Source: Styela clava (Eukaryota > Chordata > Ascidiacea > Stolidobranchia > Styelidae). From it: DNA of 64,000 nt. Within the stretch, counting starts at the first letter, position 1. The number at the start of each line of letters is the position of its first letter. Shown one piece after another: positions 10,116-20,931 of this stretch. Made by a program: the position numbers and the translations under genes. The notes under the pieces were generated by a model, which worked only from the letters and a program-made list of their open reading frames with translations, was not told where the DNA came from and did no database searches. The stretch spans positions 21,977,135 through 22,041,134 of the forward strand of contig NC_135255.1 in NCBI RefSeq assembly GCF_964204865.1, written 5' to 3'.

Positions 10116-13100
10116 CTGAAAAAGATTAGATTGTATGAGAGATAATGGTAGTTGCATATGAGTCTGATTTCAATTAACTGTAAAAAATAAGATGTTCGAT
10201 AAAAGAACACTGAAAGTCACAAATATTTGACTCCTTAGTACTAAGAAACGCCTAACTTAGCAATGCCTGTGTGAGTGAGATTTGAATGTAAGGTTTAGAT
10301 GTGTAAAAAGAATGTCAAGTCAACTTTACTCGTAGGTAGAGATGAATGTCTAAAGAGGTAATTTTTTCAGGTATTTGATTTCATTGATACTGTACTAAAA
10401 TATGAAACATCAAAATCACTAAGCCCAACACCTTATCCATGGTGCAAGGGAAGGCTTCGTCGAACATTGATCATCTTAGAGTTTTGAAACCGAGTAATGC
10501 CCCAAAGTCTTATTGTCTGCTTGAACAGAGCACTCACTGATCAAACCGAAGTTGTAAAACCACCAAATAAAATATATATTCATGATGCGCGATGGCATAA
10601 TGGTTGAAGCGTTAAACTTAATTGGGTTGGCATCGCAAACTGCACAACTTTGGTTTAAATCCAATGGCCATCACCCTACCCAAAACATTGGGAGGTAATG
10701 CCGAACCAAAAAAGAAACTAGTTCTGCCAAATATTATTAGCTCCTTTAATATTGCTACATATCAGTGGAAGCTTAAACAGGGCTTTGTTCACAGCAAAAT
10801 GTGTCGATAAGCGTCGTATATATAAAACTCAAATATCTCGTTTATAATAGAATTTTAAGAATAAGCAGTGTAAGTGTAACTATAATTTATATGTTGGATG
10901 CCCAATGAAACATTGACAGCAGAGAAGCAGAAAATTTAGTCGTTACTGGAATACGGATCAAATAGTTACAAAATTGGGCAATCATAATTCCAATGACAGA
11001 TGTGACAACAGAGAAACCTAGTAAACAACAGCTGGTCGTTGAACCTGTTACAGTCACGTTGCAGACAATTCAAGCCTGAATACCATAATGGTTTATTCTG
11101 ATTGTTACTAAGAAATAACCCTCAGTCACATACACCCTAACATTTTGCAACAGCATGACAAATAATGGTCAATATTTATCAGGAATAGAAAGAACGCTTT
11201 CTGGCCATCCCTCACCCATCAACTGAAATTCGATGGATGCGGTGGTTTCTTATATATATAGCTTTGTTAAAAGTGAAAGATGTATATAAGATGTGTATAA
11301 ACAAATTCGAATGTTGCTTGAAATCAAGAGAGGAAAGTTGAGAACGTTGTACTTGATTTTACCTAGGATGAGGCATTATATATGTGGTTGAGTGGTTACA
11401 AATGTCACAAGCTGGATGGAAGGTTATGGGATCAAAATCGCAGCCCAAAGATGCCTTTCTTTGATTTATATATAAGAGTTTGCCAAATGATGTTTAGTAC
11501 AAATCATGACTTTTTGTGTGAAAGTCCGTTTATCTAACTTCGCATGGAAGGTCAGTTTGGAAAATAAATATTGCTTTGGTTGAATCTAATTTTTGCAATT
11601 CCTATTTCAAAAATCTTAAATCTCAAATTTTGTTTGAACTAATTTTTTATTACATCGATACTGGATATAACTCACTCGAGGTTCCTTTTAATCCTTATAA
11701 TAATTGTACAGATTATTCAACTAAAGAACTTACTTATCTGGACCTCCATGTTTGTTAGTCTTTTGAGGAATTTCATCATTCCATATTATCTCTCCTCTGT
11801 TGCTTCTGATTATCTGAATCTTGAAGAGCAATCCCGCATTGAGTGCCTCCTCTAGAAAGTGTATGATTCCAATGTCGGGCAAATATTCAGTGAATTTCTT
11901 TGCCTCATATGAAACACCCTGCAAAAATAAACATACCGTAACAAATTATTCAACTCCCATCCCTGATAATTTATTAAAACTGATATAAACACCAGGTTCT
12001 CCAGAAGTATGCGCACCAAGATGTCACACAACCTGAATCCTAACCGGTTAACACATACTATGTTCAGGTTGTGCGCCATCTTGGTGCGCATACTTCTGAA
12101 GGTCCAAAAGCTTTAAACTAAAATTTCTGCAACTCAGAATCGTTTCATATAAATTTAACGATTCCTCAGAAGCAGACAGTTGCAAAAGCATTTTTTTGGT
12201 GATTTTAGTTGGGATGTTTTCAAATACTCGCTCTGAACAAGGCACAAAACAAGCAGGCACTGATACGTGAATACTTCAATTGATCGATTAGAATCTTTCT
12301 CACTAAACATTGACTATCAAAACATTTGATTTCTAGGTCAGGAGGAGGGCACACATTTGAACCAAAGATGTTTTACATGTGCAAACAAGTAAAATATCCT
12401 CAGGAAACATATAATCAGTGGCACCTTGTTCAGAGTTGCCTACACATAACATTTATTAAAAAAAAGTTTTAATTTTTCAAAAAAAGAATCAAACATAATA
12501 TATCTATAATTGGGAGCAGAGTTAGAATATGATGACACTAACATATTACTGATACACAAAAAATCCACTGATATGTAAGAGGTTATTTATGAAAAACCAA
12601 AGGACCAACATTTTTTCAGGCAGAGCATTGCTTGCCAATTTAAATACCTCGTTGATGAGATCGTCGATCTAAGATTTGAAGATTAATGTGAAGAGAAGTA
12701 GCCAAACTACTTTAGCATCACAGGTTGAAAATCCTGGATTCAAGCACATTACTCAGTGCATAATGCAATAGGTAGGAGTTTATGATAAATTAGGTGGCAA
12801 TGCAACCAGGAAGATTTCAGTACTACAATAAATAGTAGTGCCTTGCGTATCAGTGGCTGCTCATACATAGCCCTGTTTGGAACAAAAGACATGACAAACG
12901 TTTCATAGAAAAAATTCATATGGTAAGTTAGTCATTTTAGGCGTTTGGAATCTTATAGTCGGACAAAACTATCAGACTTAAGATAAATTATGATGATTAT
13001 TGCCAAAATGAAATACCTAATTTACTATTTCATATAAATTCTTAAATAATATTTTTTTCCAATATTAAATATATTCTAAATTGGGCCATGCCCAACAAGA

Positions 13101-16100
13101 GTCCTTCAAAATCACTGTACAATTAGAGATGTACCGATACCACTTTTGTCACCGATACCAGCTAAAAACGCCGATACCGATACTACAAAAAGGCAGATAT
13201 TCCGATACCGATACTATGTAATTATTACTTAATTAGGTGTGCTGTGTAGGGCAGACGGGTTAAAACAATGGTCTTTGAGCGTTGTTCATAGTACACATTA
13301 TTTCAGATCGAAAAAAAAAGATATATCACATAATATGAAATTAATGTGTTTGCTTTAACTGATTAAGATACATTGTACAGTAACGCTAGTAATCTCAGTG
13401 TTCAATTAGAAAACTCATAAGCCGGGATGTCCAATTTGAATTTAATGTTAATATCGCGACCTTCGAATATCGTTATTCGTGTTTAAAAGAATATCGAATA
13501 TCACCCACACATTCTAGCGCCGCCGTCCTACGTTCAAATTAAAAGCATTTTACAAATATTTTATTTCGTGGCTAATCGTAATCGTCGAAGCAATAAGTCA
13601 AAGCCAACATGAAGGAATATCAATAATTGATTGTGTCGGAATTTAGTTTATCGGTGTCGTTAGACTAAATGACACTCGTACTTGACGACAAACAGTCAGA
13701 ATTTATACCCGTGATAAAAGTTTATGTGCCGTTAATAAGAACCCCAATTCCACTGTATGATTTAAAACTGGGCGCCTAGTTGCTTTTTGTTATGTGCTGT
13801 GTTGATATATTTCTTCATAATTACTATGTAATATTAAAAATGTCAATATAAAAATTTGACAGCGAAAATAGTTCAGCTAGTTTGGCTGATAAATAGCTAA
13901 AAACACGTGAATCCTATTCTCTCGCAGGGGTGGGGACATGTATGGCTCATAGCTCAGGATCTCTCCAGACAAAAAATAAGTAGTATTCCAACTTATCTTT
14001 TAAAACATTCTGGACCATATCAAAAAGGTAAATATATCGGGAATATCGGCCTTAATTTAACCGATACTGATAAATGGCCGATACCGAAAAAATGGCCGAT
14101 ATTGCAGATACCGATACCGATACATCTCTATGTACAATTACATATGTGGAAATTTAATTCAGTAATGCAGAATAACTGATATGAACACAGCTTGGATTGA
14201 TTTTTGCAATGTCAGATTTTAACGAAAGTCATACGATTTCCTTCAATAATCAAATGCTTCAAAAGACAAATTTTGAAATGAAAACCTCAAATCAAGAATT
14301 TGCTCTATGTAATATAAACAATTGTGAATATATTCATTTATTTTGGACATCAGCACTGGTAGAGGTAAATCCTGCAAGGGGCCATTAAACCAACATAAAA
14401 AACTGCTTTCTGGAAACATCGGAAAAAATTTCTAGAACATCTAAGCACTAAGGTGTTGTGATGGCCTTGTGGTTATAGCATTGGACTTAGCTATGTTGGA
14501 TCATAATTTGAAGGTCTCAAGTCCCATGCCCACTGCCTTATCCAAGATGTAATAACTTGAGTAGGCAATTCCGAAACGAAAAATTATAGTCCACAAATAG
14601 CAGCTTCTTATGCATTAGCGGTTACTTATGCAGGGCCCTGTTTAAAGTGAACAATGTAATAACGAAAAGTGTAATTAGGATTCAATTGCTATTTGGGGGC
14701 AGGAAAATTGTATTTGGAATATTCAATGTTAAACATACAATCGATATATATTAATACAACAAGAATCCTGGTTCCAGTAAATACATAATTTAATATTCAA
14801 CCAACTGAATTCATTACATGACTCACATTCAGACTTCCAGCAGGGAATGAGTAGGAGATGACAGAAGTGTTCCACCCTCCATATCCTGGCAGTGATTCAT
14901 CCAACCTTTCCACTGTCATTCTTCCACCAGGTGGTTGCTGGTTGATGATTCTTAGACCAGATGAAGTAGCTTGACTTGAAGACTGAGATTCTGTAAATTG
15001 GAAAATTATTTCAGTTTATGTAAATTAGCATAAGATTCAGGTATTCGTTTAAAATAAAAAGTGGGGAAGGCTGATAATTATAATTATTCATAAAGTAGAG
15101 AGAAACTTTTTTATCGTTCTCAGTTCACGAGCAAAATAACAATATCTGGGATGTCAATAGCATAACAACCAGTCAAAGTTTAAATCAGGTAATACATTAT
15201 TAAAAATGGGAAACCATGAGAAAGGCGCTCATTCATAGCCTGTCAGAGCTCATTACAGGTATTACACATAATTACTTGAGGCCTAGTTTGGAACAGAACA
15301 GTTGGGAACAGCTACACACTTATTGAATCACTATGTAGCAATATTTATTCCAAGGGCTGGAAAGAATAATGGAAGGGATAATGGAATAATGGAAAGTGGT
15401 TAATAATGATGTTAATTCTCCAAAATGAATGGTTCAGAATTATAAATCAACAACTAGACATGAACAACTTAACAGTATTAGTGCTCAGTGCTCACTTTAT
15501 CGAACTCAGCTAAGCAGGGGCATGTCAAATGTTTATGCTGCCCCCCTAGAGACGTGCCCAGCAGCTAAGAAACACAAAAGAGATTGTACCTGAAGTGTCA
15601 CTCCTGTATCCACCCACTGCTTCCATCTTTGGCTCTTGTACATTCATAGATCCGTGACTACTTGATGCAGTGTTGCCCAAGGAAGTTTCTGTATCTGCTT
15701 TAGTACTTGGAACAGTGAAAGATGCTTTCTGAGCTGCCTGATCTGTGGACTTTTCATCAGCTCGAGAAAATATTTCATCAACAAGTAGATCGTAACATTT
15801 ACGAGAATCGTTGACCAAAGTTTCTGAGCGAATGGTTTGTTTGAGAAATTGCAGGGGGAATTTTCCGAGATCGAGAAGGCTAAACAGTTCATGAAAATGT
15901 TTTTTCCTTTTCTGAATATCTTGTTTAATCCATCTAAGAGTTCCATGCCATTTAACAGTCTCGGAAGAATATTTTGTGTTTGGGGATTTGTAAATCCTTA
16001 TGATCTCATCTTTGCTGATATCACAAAACTCTTTTTTCTCAATGACTTGTTCGAAAGTTGCTTCCAGAAATCGATTCATCACATCTTTCACAGCATTTGA

Positions 16101-16943
16101 GTTTGTAACTCGATGAGTTTCAGCCAGATTCTTCAGGATGAAGCAGTTGTCAATCTCAAGATTTGTCTCAAGATTCTTGACATCAGAGAATAATGCAGTG
16201 ATGATTGAATTCTTCGCAATATCATTACTTTTCACCAATGGTTCTTCCAATACAGTCTCCAGAAGAAATTTGAAAGGATAAGTCTGGATATTGATGACTG
16301 TAACAAGATCGGCAAAACATCTCTCTGCATCTTCATCTTTTGCTCTTGCCCATGTCATCATAGCTTGCCATGATGTTTGATAACTCACATTTGAAACTTT
16401 TATGTAACGCATGAGATCTGGCTTGATAATGAATGGGAACATCTCAGAGGAAATTACTGATTTGAAATTAGTGATCAAAACCTGTTCTGCTTGCTCTTTT
16501 ATATCATGGCGATCGTATGCTTGAGCCAAGTTGATGACAGAAAGGCAATTGGTCGAAGAGACATGGGTTTTCAAGTAATGAAAGCAAAAGTTAGTCAAGC
16601 CAACCATTTGTAACAGGTTGGATGCTTGCAGGATTTGTTGAACGTATTCCATTTTCAAATTTCCTACTCCTTTATACATGAATTCTATACATTGGGAAAT
16701 CTCATTCTGATCGACATCCTTCATATTGATAAAACCGTCACGAGATTCCTTCATTTTGCTCGTAAACATGGCTTTAAAGTATCCTGATGAGGCTGCCAAG
16801 ACACAGCGATGAGCACGAAAGGATTTGTCACCAACTTTGACATCAAAATCACAGAGAATGTTTTGTTCTCTCAAGTTATCGAGTGATGTCATAAGCAAAC
16901 CGGCTTGGGTTGAATTTGTTTGTTTAATGTAATCTTCATTCAT
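10034..16943 (-). CDS. Copy B: complete BTB-BACK-BACK-DTC protein, four exons, 594 aa
   Basis: Join 16943..15590, 14990..14827, 11918..11734, 10115..10034. Every junction has GT/AG sites and phases agree (1, 0, 2), giving one open frame to a TAA. Residues about 21-125 are BTB; 130-250 BACK; 262-392 a second BACK-like repeat; 393-465 a Ser/Thr-rich linker; 466-594 a Deltex C-terminal (DTC)-like domain with NQQPPGG, LPGY, SYSFPAG, IIWND and NGYPD landmarks. No RING and no Kelch repeats are seen. BTB-BACK proteins normally recruit Cullin-3; DTC domains belong to Deltex ubiquitin ligases and bind ADP-ribose or NAD. The fusion suggests a substrate adaptor in ubiquitylation, but this is inferred. 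The start at 16943 is preferred over an ATG two codons upstream (16949) because copies A and C lack the latter. Intron 2 carries a 1-kb hAT and SINEs. Confidence 0.85.
10580..10825 (+). repeat. tRNA-derived SINE, copy 3' of the gene B body (intron 3)
   Basis: The head GATGGCATAATGGTTGAAG resembles an A box, and TTTGGTTTAAATCC, about 45 bp on, resembles a B box. A tRNA-unrelated body follows, ending in CAGTGGAAGCTTAAACAGG and GCTTTGTTCACAGC. The same insertion is in intron 3 of copies C, D and E (57336-57575), so it predates the array. It is a transposable repeat, not a working tRNA. Confidence 0.65.
11384..11465 (+). repeat. tRNA-like head (SINE fragment), intron 3 of B
   Basis: GTGGTTGAGTGGTTACAAATG, followed by GGTTATGGGATCAAAAT, has the spacing of pol III A and B boxes but no full cloverleaf. 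It is present in all units (near 27555, 44290 and 58115). A SINE remnant is likely. Confidence 0.35.
11734..11918 (-). CDS. Copy B exon 3: central DTC segment
   Basis: The acceptor is TTTTGCAG|GGTG and the donor GATAA|GTAAGT, a perfect consensus. The 61 codons read GVSYEAKKFTEYLPD, then AGLLFKIQII and GEIIWNDEIPQKT. These align with the YxAxxFxxxxYLPD, RLIFxIGTS and VIWNEIHHKT blocks of Deltex. The frame stays open at all four places it occurs in the window. Confidence 0.85.
11999..12101. mobile_element. Short foldback MITE, intron 2 of B
   Basis: CTCCAGAAGTATGCGCACC on the left is mirrored on the right by GGTGCGCATACTTCTGAAGG, and the inner AAGATG and ACAACCTGA motifs are also inverted. The whole element is about 100 bp and nearly all stem. 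It is also in C (28408-28511) and D (45146-45236, one arm shortened) but missing from E near 60830. Confidence 0.7.
13124..14130. mobile_element. Non-autonomous hAT (1007 bp) in intron 2 of gene B
   Basis: The ends TAGAGATGTACCGATAC and the mirrored ...ATACATCTCTA are inverted repeats, with several internal ACCGATACCGATAC motifs near both ends. The flanks TGTACAAT (13116-13123 and 14131-14138) are a perfect 8-bp target duplication. Sister units read straight through at this place (CTGTACAATTACATATG), giving empty sites. No transposase frame is seen. Confidence 0.9.
14455..14655 (+). repeat. tRNA-derived SINE, intron 2 of B
   Basis: GATGGCCTTGTGGTTATAGC (A box-like) is followed by AAGGTCTCAAGTCCCATG (degenerate B box) and a body with TGAGTAGGCAATTCCGAAACG. 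It ends in the same GCAGGGCCCTGTTTAAAG type of tail as the other SINEs here. It occurs in the same place in C (29837-30050), D (46561-46790) and E (62553-62765). Confidence 0.65.
14827..14990 (-). CDS. Copy B exon 2: start of the DTC domain
   Basis: The acceptor is TTTACAG|AATC and the donor AAT|GTGAGT. The split codon with exon 1 gives Glu. The 54 following codons include NQQPPGGRM, ESLPGYGG and ISYSFPAG, matching in order the NQPxGxM, SLPGY and xYxxPxG landmarks of Deltex C-terminal domains. Sister exons exist at 30229-30392, 46958-47127 and 62935-63095. Confidence 0.8.
15590..16943 (-). CDS. Copy B exon 1: BTB, BACK and second BACK-like repeat
   Basis: The exon has 451 codons plus one base, ending CTTCAG|GTAC at 15590/15589. 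If read through the donor the frame would extend to a stop at 15546, which gives a false 'BTB-BACK only' protein. BACK1 and the second repeat align with a constant 140-residue offset: W192-x5-W198 with W332-x5-W338, P223 with P363, F226 with F366, T230 with T370, and LV 236-237 with LV 376-377. Confidence 0.9.
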
Positions 16944-17707
16944 GATCATTCAGCTCGACCTTACTCAGATCAGTAACTAAATATAACAATCCTAACACCT
17001 GCATAAAAACAATACATTTTGTTAACCTCTGTGGACCATCTTCCAAATCAAAACTACATTTTATTATTGAACATAATAGATGAATTGCTCATGTCAGCAT
17101 ATTACTTCACAGTTGGTGGTCTGAATTCCTAGAGAAATTAACAAATGAGAAATCTCGCCATAACAAACATGTGACCTCCGAGTTGTTATTATTATTTCCA
17201 ACAATGGCCATGAACCCAGAATGTTCAATTGCTTAGAAACTGCCTGTGGTTACGTACAACTCTCCCATCAGGACTTTTTACACAATATTATATGATAGAT
17301 TAGAATAGTCTTCCCAAGCTATATCATGTATCATAAAAGCGGAAATGGGGCCAATCTCCTGACCTCGAGTCCTCTGAGCAAAATAAATCTGTAATTATGG
17401 TACATTAATTATTGCGACCGAGGAAAATGCCATTCCATTTTTTCCAGTCGCAACAATTATATTGTTTAAAGTCTCTGGAATGGCATTTTCTCAAAATCTT
17501 TATAACTATAAAACACAGATAGCCTATTATAATAATAAGTATAAGTATTTTTTGCAATAAGTAAGGATTGCTATCTATAAGCCACTTCGTCTTAAAACAA
17601 AATAATGGATTCAACTGGTTCATTGAAGGTCAACAAAATTTGGCTATACTACTATTTGTCACAATATAAGTATAATTTTATTTCGACTCCATTTAATAGG
17701 CAATAAA

Positions 17708-17711
<4 letters not shown>

Positions 17712-17745
<34 letters not shown>

Positions 17746-17816
17746 TTGGTCACACTGATACTAACAAAACAACAACAAAGGGACAAACAAAATACAGAGG
17801 ACCTGGAGGACGGGCA
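17712..17816 (-). mobile_element. Poly(T)-headed retroposed insertion, unit B only
   Basis: A 32-base T run followed by about 75 bp (TTTGGTCACACTGATAC through CCTGGAGGACGGGC) interrupts sequence that is continuous in A (AATAAAATGATTAATAAAAAC). It has the look of the poly(A)-tailed 3' end of a retroelement or processed transcript inserted on the minus strand. Only a 3-4 bp duplication (ATT) can be argued. Confidence 0.6.
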
Positions 17817-18270
17817 TTAATAAAAACAAACGTATGAACATACTCTGCTAATACTCCGCATTATCTTAGAGTCAGTCGCATAAGCTGATAACGGTATTCC
17901 AACCGAACTGCCATCGCCCAACATACTGATCGAATAACAATATAACTGCATTCATTACTCAGTTTCAAATGCAGCATAGCGCAGTATTGCAAAAATCTCA
18001 ACATTTGCAACAGTCTGATTCTGACCTTTCACTCCAACTCCCTGTGTAAGGTGCCAAGTCGAGTAACTTTGAATTGGCAAATAAAGACGCTGATTTCAAC
18101 TGATATGCAAGGATGGAAAGTTATGTTAATAAAAATAAGTAAGAAACATGAGTAGAAAATTTAAAATCATTCAGATCCAACATGTATAAACCTAATAATT
18201 GGAATGAAACGTCATTGCAGTTTATTCTGTATTGAATCTGGCATCATTGCGTCAACTTACCCGCATATTC

Positions 18271-18280
18271 ATGACGTCAT
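18271..18280. promoter_or_regulatory. CRE/ATF-like palindrome, copy B flank
   Basis: ATGACGTCAT lies 1.33 kb upstream of the B start codon, equivalent to 1556-1565 in A. The 110-bp poly(T) insertion accounts for the extra distance. Confidence 0.4.
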
Positions 18281-18458
18281 AGCTCATAGAATTGTTATAA
18301 AATCACGATCTTTATGATGTAATAATTACATCTCAAAGTAGTTGCTTATTTGTGCGAGCATGTTCAGCGTTAATTCGGACATTAAGTCAGTTTCTAGGCA
18401 AAGATCAAGCCTTTTCTGTGTGAGAGAAAGTTCAGTATAAAGAAATGGATATACTGTA

Positions 18459-18828
18459 CCGTGTTTCCCCGAAAACAAGACTGGGTCTTATTTTAATTTT
18501 CTTTCGAAAAATAACACCAGGAATTATTTTCGGGGAATGTCTTAAATTTTAATTTATTAAAAACAAAATTACAGTGGAGAATTACGAGATTTTCAAATAA
18601 ACAAAAAATGAAAACCGATATCCATTTACTTATAAATAACATGTTTTTATTCAAAATAACTGCAAAACATAGATTATGAAATCATTTTATAAGTGTAGGC
18701 GAGATTTCCTACTATCGACTAGTTCGAAAAAAAATTCGCGTTATTGACTGGGTCTTATTTTAAGGGGAGGGCTTATATTAAAATCAGTTTGAAAAATCAG
18801 GCTAGGTCTTATTTTCGGGGAAACACGG
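18459..18828. mobile_element. TA-flanked MITE, copy in unit B
   Basis: This has the same ends and same site as 1744-2059. It is longer (370 bp) because it retains an internal segment deleted in A, around 18538-18596. TA flanks are at 18457-18458 and 18829-18830. Confidence 0.75.
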
Positions 18829-19335
18829 TAGATGTAGTGCACTTTCTGTGGAATCTTCAAATGGCAAAGGCTCGCGGTATATCGGATTACTATGCATTGG
18901 ACTGTTTATTTTCAACAAGGCTGCTAAATGCCGGATACGCTGATACACATAGCCGCAAGTCAGTGTAAGATCGAACTTTTCTTATTGAATATTATTTGTA
19001 GAGAAGCGCTTTCGTCCGGATCCGGATAAGATTTTTCTAATTTAGTTAGGAATAGTAAACACGATACGAAAACAGAATCAAATAAAGAAGCGAACAACAT
19101 GGGCAAACTTTCAACAATTAATTCACGAAAAGTTATTACCATAGTATCCGAATTCTTTAAATACGCAGTGTGAAACGGCGTTTAGCCTGACAAACACGTT
19201 CCTGCTTTTGAGGTATACTTTGCCGTGATGTTTGCTTCACCTAAATGGATAGGATATGATTTACATATTTGACGGAAGTTGATAATACGGCTTTAAGCGG
19301 ACCACGACCTCTCGCCCGGTTACCAGCAGTTCATC

Positions 19336-19406
19336 AATCAATCAATCATTTATTTTGGTACTCTGACATAAACACAAAAACAACACAAAAACTGGACAGA
19401 CAAACC
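19336..19406 (-). mobile_element. LINE tail fragment, unit B only
   Basis: (TCAA)n followed by TCATTTATTTTGGTACTC and A-rich sequence interrupts the block CAGTTCAT/GTCGGGTATGGG that is continuous in C (36907-36925). A microsatellite-ended 70-bp insert of this kind is typical of a severely 5'-truncated non-LTR retrotransposon. Confidence 0.5.
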
Positions 19407-19690
19407 GGGTATGGGATTAATTAGCCAGTTATTTGTTTCCGGAAGCTTGGACTTGATGGTGTAGGATGTCGTAACCGACCAGCCAGTTACTTGAACCACC
19501 CTATACTGGCAGGTAATCCAGCAATCCTTTCGCACATAACTAACCCCGTGTAAGATGCGAACCCACTCATCCACGATGCGCCACACCGCCGAGCCAAGAT
19601 ATGTTATGGATGAGACTCATGTTTGAGTCCAGACCAAACCGCTAACCTTCGCGACTTGCGAATATTTTTGGAAAGAGGAATGCTTAATTC

Positions 19691-20931
19691 CAGATGCGTA
19701 GCTTAGGGCGGGCAATGGGGTACATATGCCTCCGGGCGCCAAAATGGGGCTTGCAAAAATTTCACAACAATGGTAACAAAACGGTCACAAGCAAGATCGC
19801 ACCGGCGCAGACATCTAGTCTTAGTATATGTCAAACAGCACACTTGGTCAGACGACAGACCACCTACGTCGACTGCCGACGTCATCAGGCACATAGCTCG
19901 CGCACGATCAGATTTCCATCGTAATTACATGGCTAAAAAATCTCGCCGGGAAACAAAGCAAAATTTGATTTGTTAACGTTAGGTAACAAAATGCACCGGG
20001 TTAATTACGTGGTTCTGTATCGTTAAGTTCTTGCCTGCGCACTTCGATGTAAGTTGATATTAGTTCTGTGCTGGAGACAAATGGCAACGGAATTTGGTTA
20101 AATGAAGTTAATACATTATTTGAGTAATACGTGGTTTTGTATTTCGTGGTTGTCAGAGTACAGTACTTTGCGGCAGAGTTACAAAAATATTTTATAGTGT
20201 GCTGAAAGACCCCAATGCCGTTTTCGACAATTCGTCGAGATTGCACAGATTTTGTAAATTTTCGCGACACGGACATCAATGGCCACGAACTTTTCACCGA
20301 AATTGGAGATTGCAGAATGCTGCTCAGTAACAGAACTGAAGGTCAACCAGAAACTCTTTTGGCTCTTCTCGGTTTTATTGTGTCTTTTGGAGACGACGTT
20401 TTACCCAATCTGCAAATTTGTCTACAAATTTTGTTAAAAATACCAGTTTCAATTGCAAGCTGTGAACGGTCTTTCAGCAAATTGAAACTTATTTTGTCGT
20501 ATTCGCGTGCATCAATGGGACAGGATCGTCTCAGTGATCTTGCACCTCTAATTGTTGAAAAAGAAACACTGAAAAAAAAAAAAAAATTTTGATGACGTTT
20601 TAACCAGTTTGCAACAGTGAAATCAAATCAAATAAATTTATTGTAGACTATCATCTTTAACAGTAACTGAGTCGGACATTATGAACATGGTATGCTATAT
20701 TTTGTATAGCTTTGCTTCTTTTTTAAATACAATGTTCCATTGAAATTTGAATACACATATACATATATTTTAGAATAAATAATAAAATATATAAATACAT
20801 ATAAATTTGAATTTACATATATAATTTGTTTTTACATATACAAGTAAATGTAATAGAAAATATGATTAAACGTGGAGGTCGGGGCGCCAATTTTATAGTT
20901 TGCCCCGGTCGCAAAATATGCTGGCTACGCC
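19691..20931 (+). mobile_element. hAT transposon relic, unit B
   Basis: Almost identical to 3961-5201, including the loss of the extreme right terminus. This shows both descend from one insertion followed by duplication or gene conversion rather than independent insertions. Confidence 0.8.
20215..20592 (+). pseudogene. hAT transposase C-terminal fragment, unit B
   Basis: A 125-residue frame with the hAT dimerisation signature (SIASCERSFSKLKL, GQDRLSDLAPL). It differs from the unit A copy at two residues (Ile/Thr and Ser/Leu). It lacks the catalytic core, so it is a remnant. Confidence 0.75.

Larger units (their letters stand above)
16944..18458. other. 5' flank of copy B
   Basis: This aligns base by base with the copy A flank apart from small indels and the poly-T insertion at 17712. 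It presumably contains the promoter of copy B. I cannot fix a transcription start. Confidence 0.5.

Noticed and set aside
10580..10825. Possible tRNA genes at the tRNA-like heads (also 14455, 26786, 43489, 57336, 62553)
   Set aside because: A and B box-like motifs exist but the acceptor and anticodon stems do not form. Shared bodies and tails identify them as SINEs.
14197..14388. Plus-strand frame (QMLQKTNFEMKTSNQEFALC...) also open in E at 62299
   Set aside because: It lies in intron 2 on the opposite strand, is truncated in C and D, and has no family features. Similarity follows from overall intron homology.
15546..15589. Read-through tail of exon 1 of copy B (frame to a stop at 15546), suggesting a 467-aa BTB-BACK-only protein
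   Set aside because: The tail differs completely between B and C and follows a consensus GT donor, and the spliced frame continues in phase into conserved DTC exons. The tail is intron.
15590..16943. Kelch repeats or a RING finger expected in a Kelch-like or Deltex protein
   Set aside because: No GG-Y-W Kelch spacing and no Cys/His-rich RING pattern is found in exon 1, the linker or the downstream exons.
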